Source: Kordiimonas laminariae (GTDB taxonomy: Bacteria; Pseudomonadota; Alphaproteobacteria; Sphingomonadales; Kordiimonadaceae). Taken from it: 64,000 bases of DNA. Both the position numbers and the translations under genes were made by a program. The DNA lies in NCBI RefSeq assembly GCF_023008165.1, contig NZ_JAKQZA010000003.1, forward strand, positions 248,001-312,000, read 5' to 3'. Each line of letters begins with the position of its first letter. Positions within the stretch are counted from its first letter, which is position 1. This document shows, in pieces, positions 20,377 through 28,778 of this stretch. A model generated the notes under the pieces. It had not been told where the DNA came from and ran no database searches. It saw only the letters and a list, made by a program, of their open reading frames with translations.

Positions 20377-21111
20377 TTATGCCGCCCCCAGTTCTTTTAG
20401 CTTCTCTTCTGCTTCCTTGACTGCCTCAGGCGTGCCTACATGCATCCACGACCCATCTATCACAAGGCCATAAAGCCGACCATGTTGTGCAGCCTTTCTA
20501 AATATTTCTACATTAGAAAATGCGCCATCAGGCGTACCTTCATACATTTCGGGTTTTACGATCTGCACACCTGCATACATATTTGAGGCAGTGCTCGCCT
20601 CTCCGAGGAATTCAATCGAGAAAGCGCCCTCACCTGCACCTAGAAAATCACCTACACCATCATAGCCAAGCGCTTCATCGGTGGGTACGAGCAAGAGAAG
20701 TACATCCATTTCTTCGGGATTCCAATGCTCTGCCAAACGGTCAATATTGCTTTCGTCTTTATCTATCCAGAGGGCGTCACCGTTCATTACCAAAAACGGT
20801 TCATTTCCGAGTTTTGGCAGCGCTTTTTTTACACCACCACCTGTTTCCAAAAGCTCACCACGTTCATCAGATACCTCGACAAACCCATCGGATGTATAGG
20901 GCGCCAAATGATGTTCAAGCATACCTGCTAGATGGTGAACATTTATGATCACTTTCTCAATTCCAGCCTGTTCAGCATGAGCAAGAAGCCTATCTACGAG
21001 TGAGATACCGTTAACGAGCACCATTGGCTTCGGCATTTGTTCAGATAACTCGCGCATGCGCGTACCTTTTCCGGCTGCCAAAATCATTGCTGTTTGAAGC
21101 TTGGTCATCAT
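20377..21111 (-). CDS. nucleotidyltransferase, MurU-like (sugar-1-phosphate uridylyltransferase)
   Basis: 244 residues. Nucleotidyltransferase fold with signature MILAAGKGTRMRELSEQMPKPMV, then FLVMNGDALWID for metal binding. In Pseudomonas and many alphaproteobacteria this family member is MurU, which forms UDP-MurNAc from MurNAc-1-phosphate in cell-wall recycling. Its usual partner kinase AmgK is normally encoded between tsaE and murU; here tsaE stops exactly at this start (one-base overlap), so amgK is not at this locus. The assignment to MurU rests on family resemblance and locus, so another sugar-phosphate substrate remains possible. Confidence 0.8.
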   Translation of the reverse strand: MMTKLQTAMILAAGKGTRMRELSEQMPKPMVLVNGISLVDRLLAHAEQAGIEKVIINVHHLAGMLEHHLAPYTSDGFVEVSDERGELLETGGGVKKALPKLGNEPFLVMNGDALWIDKDESNIDRLAEHWNPEEMDVLLLLVPTDEALGYDGVGDFLGAGEGAFSIEFLGEASTASNMYAGVQIVKPEMYEGTPDGAFSNVEIFRKAAQHGRLYGLVIDGSWMHVGTPEAVKEAEEKLKELGAA

Positions 21112-21590
21112 TATTCGTCCAACGCCATTATCGTATTATCATCACTTGTAATCGTTACAGTCCGAGCTTCATCATCGCCTTGCTGCCCGCCAATTTTCTC
21201 AGCACGAACAAGGGAGATTTCGGAAGCTTCCTGAAGCCATTCTTCTGGCAAACGGTCGGGCCACTCTATCAGCATCACCGCTTCCGTCCGTTCATCATCA
21301 AGCCCTAAATCATATACTTCTTCTGGATCATGTAATCGGTACAAATCAGCATGATACACGGGATAGTCAGGGCCTTCATATGCCTGCACAAGCGTAAAGG
21401 TTGGACTTGGTACTTCTGCCTCAGGACTATCAAGAAGAGATCGAATAAAAGCGCGTGCAAAGGTGCTTTTCCCCGCTCCTAGATCTCCGGTTAGGGCAAA
21501 CAGATCGCCCGGTTTTGCGATTTGCGCTAATTTAGCTGCAAGTCCCTCTGTTTCTGTTTGGGAATTACAATGAATTTTAATTTGAGCCAT
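21111..21590 (-). CDS. tsaE: tRNA threonylcarbamoyladenosine biosynthesis ATPase TsaE
   Basis: 159 residues. P-loop GDLGAGKSTFARAFI, then PSPTFTLVQAYEG and YHADLYRLHDPEE typical of the YjeE/TsaE family; LIEWPDRLPEEW follows. With TsaB and TsaD it supports t6A modification at position 37 of ANN-decoding tRNAs. It follows divL by 11 bases and overlaps the nucleotidyltransferase start. Confidence 0.96.
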   Translation of the reverse strand: MAQIKIHCNSQTETEGLAAKLAQIAKPGDLFALTGDLGAGKSTFARAFIRSLLDSPEAEVPSPTFTLVQAYEGPDYPVYHADLYRLHDPEEVYDLGLDDERTEAVMLIEWPDRLPEEWLQEASEISLVRAEKIGGQQGDDEARTVTITSDDNTIMALDE

Positions 21591-21601
21591 AACTGCTTAG
21601 C

Positions 21602-23953
21602 TTAAGAAGGTTGTTTTCGCGGAAGGGTACAGCTGAGCGCCAATCCTTCTTCGCCGAATGGTTCTAATGAAATTGACCCGCCATGCAACTGAACAATACT
21701 ACGTACAAGCGCCAGATCCAGACCTGTCGCGTTCCTGCCGCCCGGGGTAGCACCCATTTCAACAGCCGAAATAAGCCTGTCCCGCTCCCGCTGTGCGAGG
21801 CCAGAGTCTGCATTACTGATAGTCACCTTCACGGTTTCGGTTTCGCCAATCAATTCCATCATGAATTTACCGCCGTATCTGGCAAAGTTCAGCATAGAGG
21901 AAACCATATTATAAAAAGCTTGTTTCAGACGGCGCTGATCACCTTCAATTGGCTTGATCGGCGCAGGGATATTCAGCATCAGAATAATGTCTACTTTATG
22001 CGCTAAATCCTGCGCCAGTGCCGCAGACTCCTGAAGGGCATCAGCTACATCTACCTGCGAAAGGCTAAGAGCTACTTCTCCTGCTTCAATTACAGCTAGA
22101 TCAAGAACGTCCGAGATAAGATGTTTCAAGCCATCCGCTGCACTCAAAATATCTTTTACATACTCACCTTGCTGATTGGTAAGATCACCAAAAATGCGCT
22201 TATCAAGCAGTTCAGCAAACCCAATAATACTGTTAAGCGGTGTTCTGAGTTCATAAGACATATTGGTGATAAACTCTGATCTTAGTCTGTCCGCTGCCTC
22301 AAGTGCATTGGAGCGTTCCCTGAGCGCCTTTTCCACCTGAAAACTATCAGTAACATCGCCCTGGGTAAGCATCATACCCCCATCAGGTAAAGGCGCGAGC
22401 GAACATTCGATCACCGTACCTTTTTGCATGATTAAACGGCCATTTTTATGAACCCGTTCAGTGGCCCACACAGCGAGGTTAGAGATGAATTGATTTTCAT
22501 CCCCAGCCAACTCGTTTCGCCCTTCGATTGCTACTACCAGATCGGAAAGATGCGGACGTCCTGAAATATCATTATCGGCCAAATTCCAAATGCTTTTGAA
22601 GGCGGGGTTAGATAGCTCTAATCTACCATCTGTTCCGAACACAGCGATCCCTTCGCGCATATTGTCCAGCGTTTCCTGCTGAACAGCGATAAGCGTATTG
22701 TAAGATCGCTCAAGAGCCAACTTATCTGTTACATCCTCAAACAAAATAAGAAGACCGCCCAAGGGATGTGGTTGTGTCACCACTCGGTGGGCTGTTCCAT
22801 CTGGCAAATGCCACATTTCCTCAAACGGTTCGAGGAGCGAGGTATATTGCTTTAGTAGATTATCCTTCCAAGCCCTGAAATCAGCTTGTTCCGGCAAACG
22901 TCTCTTTTCTCGCATCACATCAAGCAGTTCACTATGCGACAGCTCAGATGAAAGACGTTCTTCGGGGATATGCGTAAGGCGTGCGAAAGCGCTATTATAA
23001 AATCTGAGAATTTGCCCTGGACCAAAAATTGCTACAGGGCTTCTTAACCGGTTCAATGTTTCTGACTGGCTTTCGAGTACTCTGGCAAGTTCTGAGAGCG
23101 CCTCTTCTTCACCTGTCACATCAATGGCAATTGAAAGTACAGTACCACCACTATCGAGAGGGGAATGGGTAACAGCGAATGCTCTTCGTTGCCCTTCGAT
23201 AACCCCAAACTTACGCTCCCGAACCGCGTGACCATTTTCACGAGCATGATCAAGAGCATTAACACCCGCTCGGCCAAAAAGCTCCAACTTTTCATCAAGT
23301 GTTTTTTGCTGAGTTTCTCCATCCACAGCCTTCACATAGGCTTCATTCACTTCCAATATTGCGTTATCGGCACCTCGGATCCATACAGGATAAGGCAAGG
23401 TATTGAAAACTCGCGATAAATCCTTCAGCCTCAATTCAAGAGCACGTACGCTTTGTTTTGTAGAGCGCGCTGTATTTTCAAAGGATTCTTCAATCCACAT
23501 AATGCAATGAGGCCAGCGTGGGTCTTTGCTGTGAAGCCACTGAATATCAATGATAAGGCCTAACTGATCCTTTTGGCGCTCCACTACAAGAGGGCCCGGC
23601 AAATCGGCATCTTCCTGCATGCTTGAACGAACAATATTTAAAACATCAGCAGGAAGTCCGGTATCTTCTACTCCCTGCAGATCCTCTAGATTAGTAACAA
23701 CGCCTGAAATACCAATGAGCGACAATGCACCTGCATCTGCCTGTAGACGACCATCAGGCCAAACCCAGATTGGGTACCTGTGATCAGTTTTAATCATGGT
23801 ATCAAGGAATTCAGCTAGATCTTGCAGTGAGCTGGCGCGGTCAGTCATTCGACCCGCGCGCCAAAAGGCATAAAGACTTAATGCGACCCAAATTATGCCC
23901 ACAAGTGTGAACACGATGATCAGGCCTGTATCCATCCAGCTATCAGCGCTCAT
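21602..23953 (-). CDS. divL: DivL-type PAS sensor pseudo-histidine kinase with Tyr at the phospho-acceptor site
   Basis: 783 residues from ATG 23953 (AAAGGG upstream); an ATG at 23977 would add eight. One N-terminal membrane helix (about residues 9-30), several PAS-like domains, then a DHp domain reading TNMSYELRTPLNSIIGF. The phospho-acceptor His is replaced by Tyr (codon TAT at 22253-22255, residue 567), the hallmark of Caulobacter DivL (Tyr550). The ATP-binding domain follows with a degraded N-box (YNMVSSMLNFARYGG). In Caulobacter DivL is an essential polar protein that controls the CckA-CtrA phosphorelay by reading DivK phosphorylation. The locus (tsaE and addAB after it) agrees. It follows metK at about 105 bases. 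Confidence 0.9.
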   Translation of the reverse strand: MSADSWMDTGLIIVFTLVGIIWVALSLYAFWRAGRMTDRASSLQDLAEFLDTMIKTDHRYPIWVWPDGRLQADAGALSLIGISGVVTNLEDLQGVEDTGLPADVLNIVRSSMQEDADLPGPLVVERQKDQLGLIIDIQWLHSKDPRWPHCIMWIEESFENTARSTKQSVRALELRLKDLSRVFNTLPYPVWIRGADNAILEVNEAYVKAVDGETQQKTLDEKLELFGRAGVNALDHARENGHAVRERKFGVIEGQRRAFAVTHSPLDSGGTVLSIAIDVTGEEEALSELARVLESQSETLNRLRSPVAIFGPGQILRFYNSAFARLTHIPEERLSSELSHSELLDVMREKRRLPEQADFRAWKDNLLKQYTSLLEPFEEMWHLPDGTAHRVVTQPHPLGGLLILFEDVTDKLALERSYNTLIAVQQETLDNMREGIAVFGTDGRLELSNPAFKSIWNLADNDISGRPHLSDLVVAIEGRNELAGDENQFISNLAVWATERVHKNGRLIMQKGTVIECSLAPLPDGGMMLTQGDVTDSFQVEKALRERSNALEAADRLRSEFITNMSYELRTPLNSIIGFAELLDKRIFGDLTNQQGEYVKDILSAADGLKHLISDVLDLAVIEAGEVALSLSQVDVADALQESAALAQDLAHKVDIILMLNIPAPIKPIEGDQRRLKQAFYNMVSSMLNFARYGGKFMMELIGETETVKVTISNADSGLAQRERDRLISAVEMGATPGGRNATGLDLALVRSIVQLHGGSISLEPFGEEGLALSCTLPRKQPS

Positions 23954-24058
23954 AAACAGATGCCCTTTACCCCACATCCCGGCACAATACCGGAATGAAG
24001 GGAGATTAGCCTTTAACTACCTGCATGGGCAAGAGCAGACAGAAATAACAGCTTATTT

Positions 24059-25225
24059 TTAAACGCCAAACTCTGATTTCAGAGCGTCAACCAGATCAGT
24101 GCGCTCCCAAGAGAAGCCACCATCTTCAGTTGGTGTACGGCCAAAGTGACCATAAGCAGCCGTGCGTTTGTAAATTGCTCGGTTGAGCTGAAGGTGTTCA
24201 CGAATACCTCGCGGGCTGAGATCAACCATTTCCTGAAGAACCTTAGCAAGTCGGCTAGGGTCCACTTTCGGGTTATCACCCCAAAGATCAACATAAACCG
24301 CGAGCGGCTTCGATACACCGATCGCGTATGCAAGCTGTATCGTGCAGTTATTAGCCAGACCTGCTGCCACAACATTTTTCGCCAGATAGCGAGAGGCGTA
24401 CGCCGCAGAACGATCTACTTTGGTTGGGTCTTTACCAGAGAATGCACCACCACCATGAGGAGCTGCACCGCCATATGTATCCACGATGATCTTACGGCCA
24501 GTTAGACCACAATCACCATCAGGGCCACCAATTACGAAATTGCCCGTTGGGTTCACATAGAACTCATCTTCAGGGCACATCCAACCATCTGGGAGCACGC
24601 CTTCAACATGTTCACGTACGATCTCACGCAGTGCATCCTGAGAAACACCTTCTTTATGCTGTGTTGACACAACAACGCTGGTAGCACCTACAGGACGACC
24701 ATCTACATAACGGAGCGTAACCTGGCTTTTGCTATCTGGTTCAAGTTCAGTTGTACCGCTATGACGGGCATCCGCCAGAGATTTCAAAATACGGTGTGAG
24801 AAATCAATCGGTGCAGGCATCAGGCTTTCTGTTTCATCACATGCGTAGCCAAACATAATGCCCTGGTCACCAGCGCCTTCGTCCTTGCTGCCAGCTGCAT
24901 CAACACCAACTGCAATATCTGCGGACTGCTCATGCAGGTAATTTTCAAAAACAGCATTTTTCCAGTGAAAGCCATCCTGTTCGTAACCGATTTCTTTCAC
25001 TGCATCACGAGCAACCGCTTCAATATCATCAGCTGTAATGCTTGCCGGGCCGCGTACTTCACCAGCTACAACAATACGGTTTGTTGTCACCATAGTTTCA
25101 GCAGCAACACGTGCTTCTGGCATCTGGCCTAGATATAGATCAACAATACCGTCTGAAATACGGTCAGCTACCTTATCCGGGTGGCCTTCTGAAACAGATT
25201 CACTTGTGAAAAGATATTCACTCAT
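24059..25225 (-). CDS. metK: S-adenosylmethionine synthetase
   Basis: 388 residues. Makes SAM from methionine and ATP. Family signatures are all present: [20 protein letters not shown] at the N-terminus, [12 protein letters not shown], and the P-loop-like [16 protein letters not shown]. It lies 42 bases downstream of ahcY, joining SAM production with removal of its product SAH. I looked for a SAM or SAH riboswitch in the spacers and upstream of ahcY and saw no convincing one; a CtrA-type box upstream of ahcY may control the pair. Confidence 0.98.
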   Translation of the reverse strand: MSEYLFTSESVSEGHPDKVADRISDGIVDLYLGQMPEARVAAETMVTTNRIVVAGEVRGPASITADDIEAVARDAVKEIGYEQDGFHWKNAVFENYLHEQSADIAVGVDAAGSKDEGAGDQGIMFGYACDETESLMPAPIDFSHRILKSLADARHSGTTELEPDSKSQVTLRYVDGRPVGATSVVVSTQHKEGVSQDALREIVREHVEGVLPDGWMCPEDEFYVNPTGNFVIGGPDGDCGLTGRKIIVDTYGGAAPHGGGAFSGKDPTKVDRSAAYASRYLAKNVVAAGLANNCTIQLAYAIGVSKPLAVYVDLWGDNPKVDPSRLAKVLQEMVDLSPRGIREHLQLNRAIYKRTAAYGHFGRTPTEDGGFSWERTDLVDALKSEFGV

Positions 25226-25267
25226 GGGCGTTTCCTTTACTTAAACGTTTCAAGTGGCGACCACCGC

Positions 25268-26554
25268 TTAGTAGCGGTAGTGCTCCGGCTTGAATGGGCC
25301 CGCTACATTGAGGCCAAGATATTTTGCTTGATCTTCTGTAAGTTTTGTTAGCTTTGCGCCAAGCTTGGCAAGGTGAAGTTTCGCTACTTTTTCATCAAGG
25401 TGCTTCGGCAGAACATAAACTTCTTTACCGTAGCTTTCAGAATTGTTCCAAAGCTCGATCTGCGCAAGAACCTGATTTGTGAAGCTCGCGGACATTACAA
25501 AACTCGGGTGCCCCGTTGCACAACCAAGGTTCACAAGACGACCTTTTGCAAGAACGATCAAACGCTTACCGTCAGGGAAGATAACTTCATCCACCTGCGG
25601 CTTCACTTCTTCCCACTTATAATTGTCAAGCGCAGCGATCTGGATTTCACTGTCGAAGTGACCGATGTTACAAACAATCGCACGATCTTTCATTTCGCGC
25701 ATGTGATCGAGCGTAATGACGTCTTTGTTGCCTGTTGTTGTTACGAAAATGTCACCATGGGAAGCGGCTTCTTCCATTGTTGTCACTTCATAACCTTCCA
25801 TGGCAGCCTGAAGCGCACAGATCGGGTCAATCTCGGTTACAAGTACACGAGCACCCTGACTGCGCATAGATTCGGCGGAACCCTTACCAACATCACCGTA
25901 ACCACAAATAACCGCAACTTTACCCGCGATCATCACATCTGTAGCGCGCTTCACACCATCCACAAGGCTCTCACGGCAACCGTAAAGGTTATCAAACTTG
26001 GATTTGGTAACACTGTCATTCACGTTAATCGCTGGTACCATCAAACGGCCTTCTTTTGCCATTTCATAAAGGCGAAGAACACCTGTTGTGGTTTCTTCAG
26101 AAATACCTTTGATATCCGCCATCAATTCCGGGTAATCATCATGCATGATCTGTGTAAGATCACCACCATCATCAAGAATGATATTTGGCACCCAACCATC
26201 AGGGCCTTTAATAGTTTGGTGAATACACCATACTGCTTCTTCTTCTGTTTCACCTTTCCAAGCGAACACAGGAATACCGCTTGCAGCCATAGCAGCCGCG
26301 GCCTGATCTTGTGTTGAGAAGATATTACAGCTGGACCAACGTACCTCAGCGCCAAGCGCTGTAAGTGTTTCAATAAGAACAGCTGTTTGAATTGTCATAT
26401 GCAGACAACCGGCAATGCGTGCACCTTTAAGAGGTTGGCTTTCGCCGTATTCTTCACGCAGAGCCATTAGGCCCGGCATTTCAGTTTCCGCAATATTGAT
26501 TTCCTTGCGGCCCCATTCAGCCAAAGAAATATCCGCAATTTTATAATCAGTCAT
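25268..26554 (-). CDS. ahcY: S-adenosylhomocysteine hydrolase
   Basis: 428 residues from ATG 26554, preceded by GCAGGAGCC; the frame extends to a distal start at 26590 but that N-terminus is unlike the family. NAD-dependent enzyme splitting SAH into adenosine and homocysteine. The Rossmann motif [20 protein letters not shown], substrate-binding [12 protein letters not shown], and the C-terminal [10 protein letters not shown] are complete. First gene of the ahcY-metK unit, with a promoter and a perfect TTAA-N7-TTAA box about 90 bases upstream. Confidence 0.98.
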   Translation of the reverse strand: MTDYKIADISLAEWGRKEINIAETEMPGLMALREEYGESQPLKGARIAGCLHMTIQTAVLIETLTALGAEVRWSSCNIFSTQDQAAAAMAASGIPVFAWKGETEEEAVWCIHQTIKGPDGWVPNIILDDGGDLTQIMHDDYPELMADIKGISEETTTGVLRLYEMAKEGRLMVPAINVNDSVTKSKFDNLYGCRESLVDGVKRATDVMIAGKVAVICGYGDVGKGSAESMRSQGARVLVTEIDPICALQAAMEGYEVTTMEEAASHGDIFVTTTGNKDVITLDHMREMKDRAIVCNIGHFDSEIQIAALDNYKWEEVKPQVDEVIFPDGKRLIVLAKGRLVNLGCATGHPSFVMSASFTNQVLAQIELWNNSESYGKEVYVLPKHLDEKVAKLHLAKLGAKLTKLTEDQAKYLGLNVAGPFKPEHYRY

Positions 26555-26627
26555 GATGGCTCCTGCATACAGAATAACTTTATTCAGCATGTCTTATAAC
26601 AGCAGAAGCTAAAAAGATAAAGATTTC

Positions 26628-26657
26628 TTTATATAATGGTTAATTGATACTTAACAA
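26628..26657 (-). promoter_or_regulatory. putative ahcY promoter
   Basis: On the minus strand TTGTTA (26652-26657) precedes an A/T-rich -10 (TATATA at 16 bp, or TATAAA at 18 bp). It lies about 75 bases upstream of ahcY, in the gap after the HPr gene. Confidence 0.5.
26640..26654. promoter_or_regulatory. CtrA-type box (TTAA-N7-TTAA) over the ahcY promoter
   Basis: TTAATTGATACTTAAC is a perfect full CtrA consensus followed by C. It overlaps the -35 element of the putative ahcY promoter, the position at which CtrA typically activates. With eight fixed A/T bases, about one such match per window is expected by chance, so the position matters more than the match. Confidence 0.5.
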
Positions 26658-26680
26658 GAAACATTAAGGCTTTGATTTTA

Positions 26681-26962
26681 TTATTCTTCTTCACCAAATA
26701 AATCGCTCACAAGAGCGATAAGAGTATCAAGCGCTTGCTGTGCCTGTACACCAGAAGCAGCAATTGTAATGCTATCACCCTTGGCAGCACCCAGCATCAT
26801 CAATCCCATGATAGAAGTTCCGACAACGCTGTTACCATCTTTGGAAACGTGCACTTTGGCATCAAAAAGTCCGGCTTCTTTAGCAAAGCGGGCTGAAGCG
26901 CGCGCGTGCAAACCACGACGATTAGCGATCTGCACTTCATTTGAAATTTCTGTATCGGTCAT
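26681..26962 (-). CDS. ptsH: HPr phosphocarrier protein (PTS)
   Basis: 93 residues from ATG 26962 (a TTG at 26980 inside the previous gene's stop is an alternative). The phosphorylated His19 is in NRRGLHARAS, and the regulatory Ser50 in GTSIMGLMMLG is the target of HprK. In alphaproteobacteria that lack sugar transporters of this class, HPr acts in a regulatory phosphorelay with EI-Ntr and EIIA proteins. It starts within ten bases of the EIIA gene, forming the hprK-rapZ-EIIA-HPr block. Confidence 0.95.
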   Translation of the reverse strand: MTDTEISNEVQIANRRGLHARASARFAKEAGLFDAKVHVSKDGNSVVGTSIMGLMMLGAAKGDSITIAASGVQAQQALDTLIALVSDLFGEEE

Positions 26963-26969
26963 AAAAGAA

Positions 26970-27368
26970 TCAGGCCCCAAGTACCTGGCTGGCTACATTG
27001 ATATATTTGATACCTGCATCCTTTGCAGCTTCAACTGCTTCCTGCAGAGAAAGATCAGCCCGAACACTTGCAAGCTTGATGAGCATCGGTAGATTGATAC
27101 CAGCGACCACCTCTACACGATCTTTTTCAAGAAGCGAAATCGCGAGATTAGAAGGTGTCCCTCCAAACATGTCGGTAAGAAGCACAACACCATCACCTTT
27201 ATCGGTACCCTTGATAGCATCCATAATATCCTGACGGCGCTTTTCCATATCATCATCGGGACCAATACATATTGCTTTCATCTGATCCTGCGCACCAACT
27301 ACATGTTCTGTAGCGGCAACAAATTCATCAGCTAAACGTCCGTGGGTTACTAGCACCATGCCTATCAT
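26970..27368 (-). CDS. PTS EIIA component, mannose family (regulatory)
   Basis: 132 residues. The EIIA-Man fold is recognisable: MIGMVLVTHGRLADEF with the phospho-acceptor His9, LLTDMFGGTPSNLA, and VVAGINLPMLIKL. No sugar permease genes are near, so the protein probably acts as a regulatory phosphate acceptor from HPr, as reported for related ManX-type proteins of this class. Located 38 bases after rapZ. Confidence 0.93.
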   Translation of the reverse strand: MIGMVLVTHGRLADEFVAATEHVVGAQDQMKAICIGPDDDMEKRRQDIMDAIKGTDKGDGVVLLTDMFGGTPSNLAISLLEKDRVEVVAGINLPMLIKLASVRADLSLQEAVEAAKDAGIKYINVASQVLGA

Positions 27369-27406
27369 AGGGATTCCTCTATATACTCTACTTACCCAAA
27401 CGCGGG

Positions 27407-28306
27407 TTACCTCTTTTCATCACCAATCAACTCCCGGTGATAAAGATTAACAGCCATATTATCGCCTGTTGCGCGTGCGGCAAGTGCTTCCGCTGTTGCC
27501 ACAGACCGATGGCGTCCACCAGTGCATCCAAATGCAATGGTCAAATATGATTTTCCTTCATCTTTATAGCGCGGCAAAAGGAAATCAAATAGGTCTTCAA
27601 CCTTGTTTAAAAACGGTGCAAAGCCTTCATCTGCACGAACATAGTTGGAAACTTTTTTATCCCGCCCAGTAAACGGTCGAAGTTCTTCCACATAATGCGG
27701 ATTCCTGAGAAAGCGCACATCAAGAACCAGGTCCGCATCACGCGGTACACCATTTGAAAACCCAAAGGACATGAAGGTTACAATCAGTTTTGGCTGATTA
27801 TCTCCAGTAAATCTCCGACGGATAATACGCCTGGTTTCTGCACCTGTGCGAGCACTTGTATCAAGAATACCGTCAATATGATCGCGCACAACCACCATCA
27901 TCTCACGCTCTTGTTTAATAGCAGCTCTTAGTAATTGCCCCTCACCAAGCGGATGTGGCCTTCGGGTTTCTGAAAACCGCTTCATCAACACTTCGTCTGA
28001 TGCATCCATGAATAATACATGCAAATATACATCCTCGCGCGTACGAAGTTGCTTGATCGTTCGTACAAAATCTTCCGGTGAGAAGTGCATAGTACGCGAA
28101 TCGATACCAATCGCGATTGAACCTTCTTCAGTGTCGGTCACCGCGTCACTTACCAATCGAGACACCATAGTAAGCGGTAAATTATCGATTGCCTGAAAGC
28201 CAATATCTTCAAAAGCGTGTAAAGCCGCCGATTTTCCAGCACCAGAAAGGCCCGTAACGATCACAAGCTGTCGCTTGCCATCCTTCCCCAATTTTGTATC
28301 AGTCAC
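27407..28306 (-). CDS. rapZ: RNase adapter / nucleotide-binding protein RapZ
   Basis: 299 residues. I start at the GTG 28306 because GGGGGAGG lies five bases before it; a second GTG 15 bases upstream is possible. Walker A is VTGLSGAGKSAALHAF, with DNLPLTMV following, and the C-terminal domain has IAFGCTGGRHRSVATAE. In Escherichia coli RapZ directs RNase E to the GlmZ small RNA to tune glucosamine-6-phosphate synthase; the alphaproteobacterial role is less known. Overlaps the hprK stop by eight bases. Confidence 0.94.
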   Translation of the reverse strand: MTDTKLGKDGKRQLVIVTGLSGAGKSAALHAFEDIGFQAIDNLPLTMVSRLVSDAVTDTEEGSIAIGIDSRTMHFSPEDFVRTIKQLRTREDVYLHVLFMDASDEVLMKRFSETRRPHPLGEGQLLRAAIKQEREMMVVVRDHIDGILDTSARTGAETRRIIRRRFTGDNQPKLIVTFMSFGFSNGVPRDADLVLDVRFLRNPHYVEELRPFTGRDKKVSNYVRADEGFAPFLNKVEDLFDFLLPRYKDEGKSYLTIAFGCTGGRHRSVATAEALAARATGDNMAVNLYHRELIGDEKR

Positions 28307-28739
28307 CTGGTCCTCCCCCACCGATACGAGATAAATTCCCCAACGCCAATTCTATTTTAATCGGGGTGGATTGTTCAAATGCATTTAATTTTAAACTGTG
28401 AATTTCTGCGCCAAGAATATTTTCGATTTCAACATCTGGAAGTCGGGGCACGTTCAAGGCTGACGTTAAATGCACAATAAGGCGCAAGTACGCACCACCT
28501 GTGACAGGCATGGAGACAACTCCTAAACCCCTGATTTCCAAAAAACCTCTAAGTGCTTTTGGTGCCGTGGCATATACACCTTTTCCACGGGGAGTTAAGC
28601 AGACTTGATCATCCGATACTAAACATGCCCCACGGTCTATAAGCCTTAACGCTAAATCAGATTTCCCGCTCCCGGATTCACCACACAGCATGACACCACT
28701 TCCCGCGATATCAACTACTGTTCCGTGTACTCTCTGCAT
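28299..28739 (-). CDS. hprK: HPr kinase/phosphorylase, short alphaproteobacterial form
   Basis: 146 residues, only the catalytic domain: the N-terminal domain of firmicute HprK is missing, as usual in this class. Walker A is CGESGSGKSDLALRLID (about residues 19-35), then LVSDDQVCL and the signature LEIRGLGVVSMP. It phosphorylates the regulatory Ser of HPr. It lies 39 bases downstream of chvG, a conserved arrangement that links envelope/acid sensing to the PTS relay. Confidence 0.94.
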   Translation of the reverse strand: MQRVHGTVVDIAGSGVMLCGESGSGKSDLALRLIDRGACLVSDDQVCLTPRGKGVYATAPKALRGFLEIRGLGVVSMPVTGGAYLRLIVHLTSALNVPRLPDVEIENILGAEIHSLKLNAFEQSTPIKIELALGNLSRIGGGGPGD

Positions 28740-28778
28740 ATCCGATTCCGTTTTTATCCGGAAGCTTTCCCGGAATTT

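Noticed and set aside
25373-26317. Plus-strand open frame of 314 codons
   Set aside because: Antisense to ahcY; Cys/His/Phe-rich composition is typical of a shadow frame.
24000-26680. SAM or SAH riboswitch near metK/ahcY
   Set aside because: The spacer before metK is only 42 bases and the ahcY leader shows no helices of the known classes that I could fold by eye.
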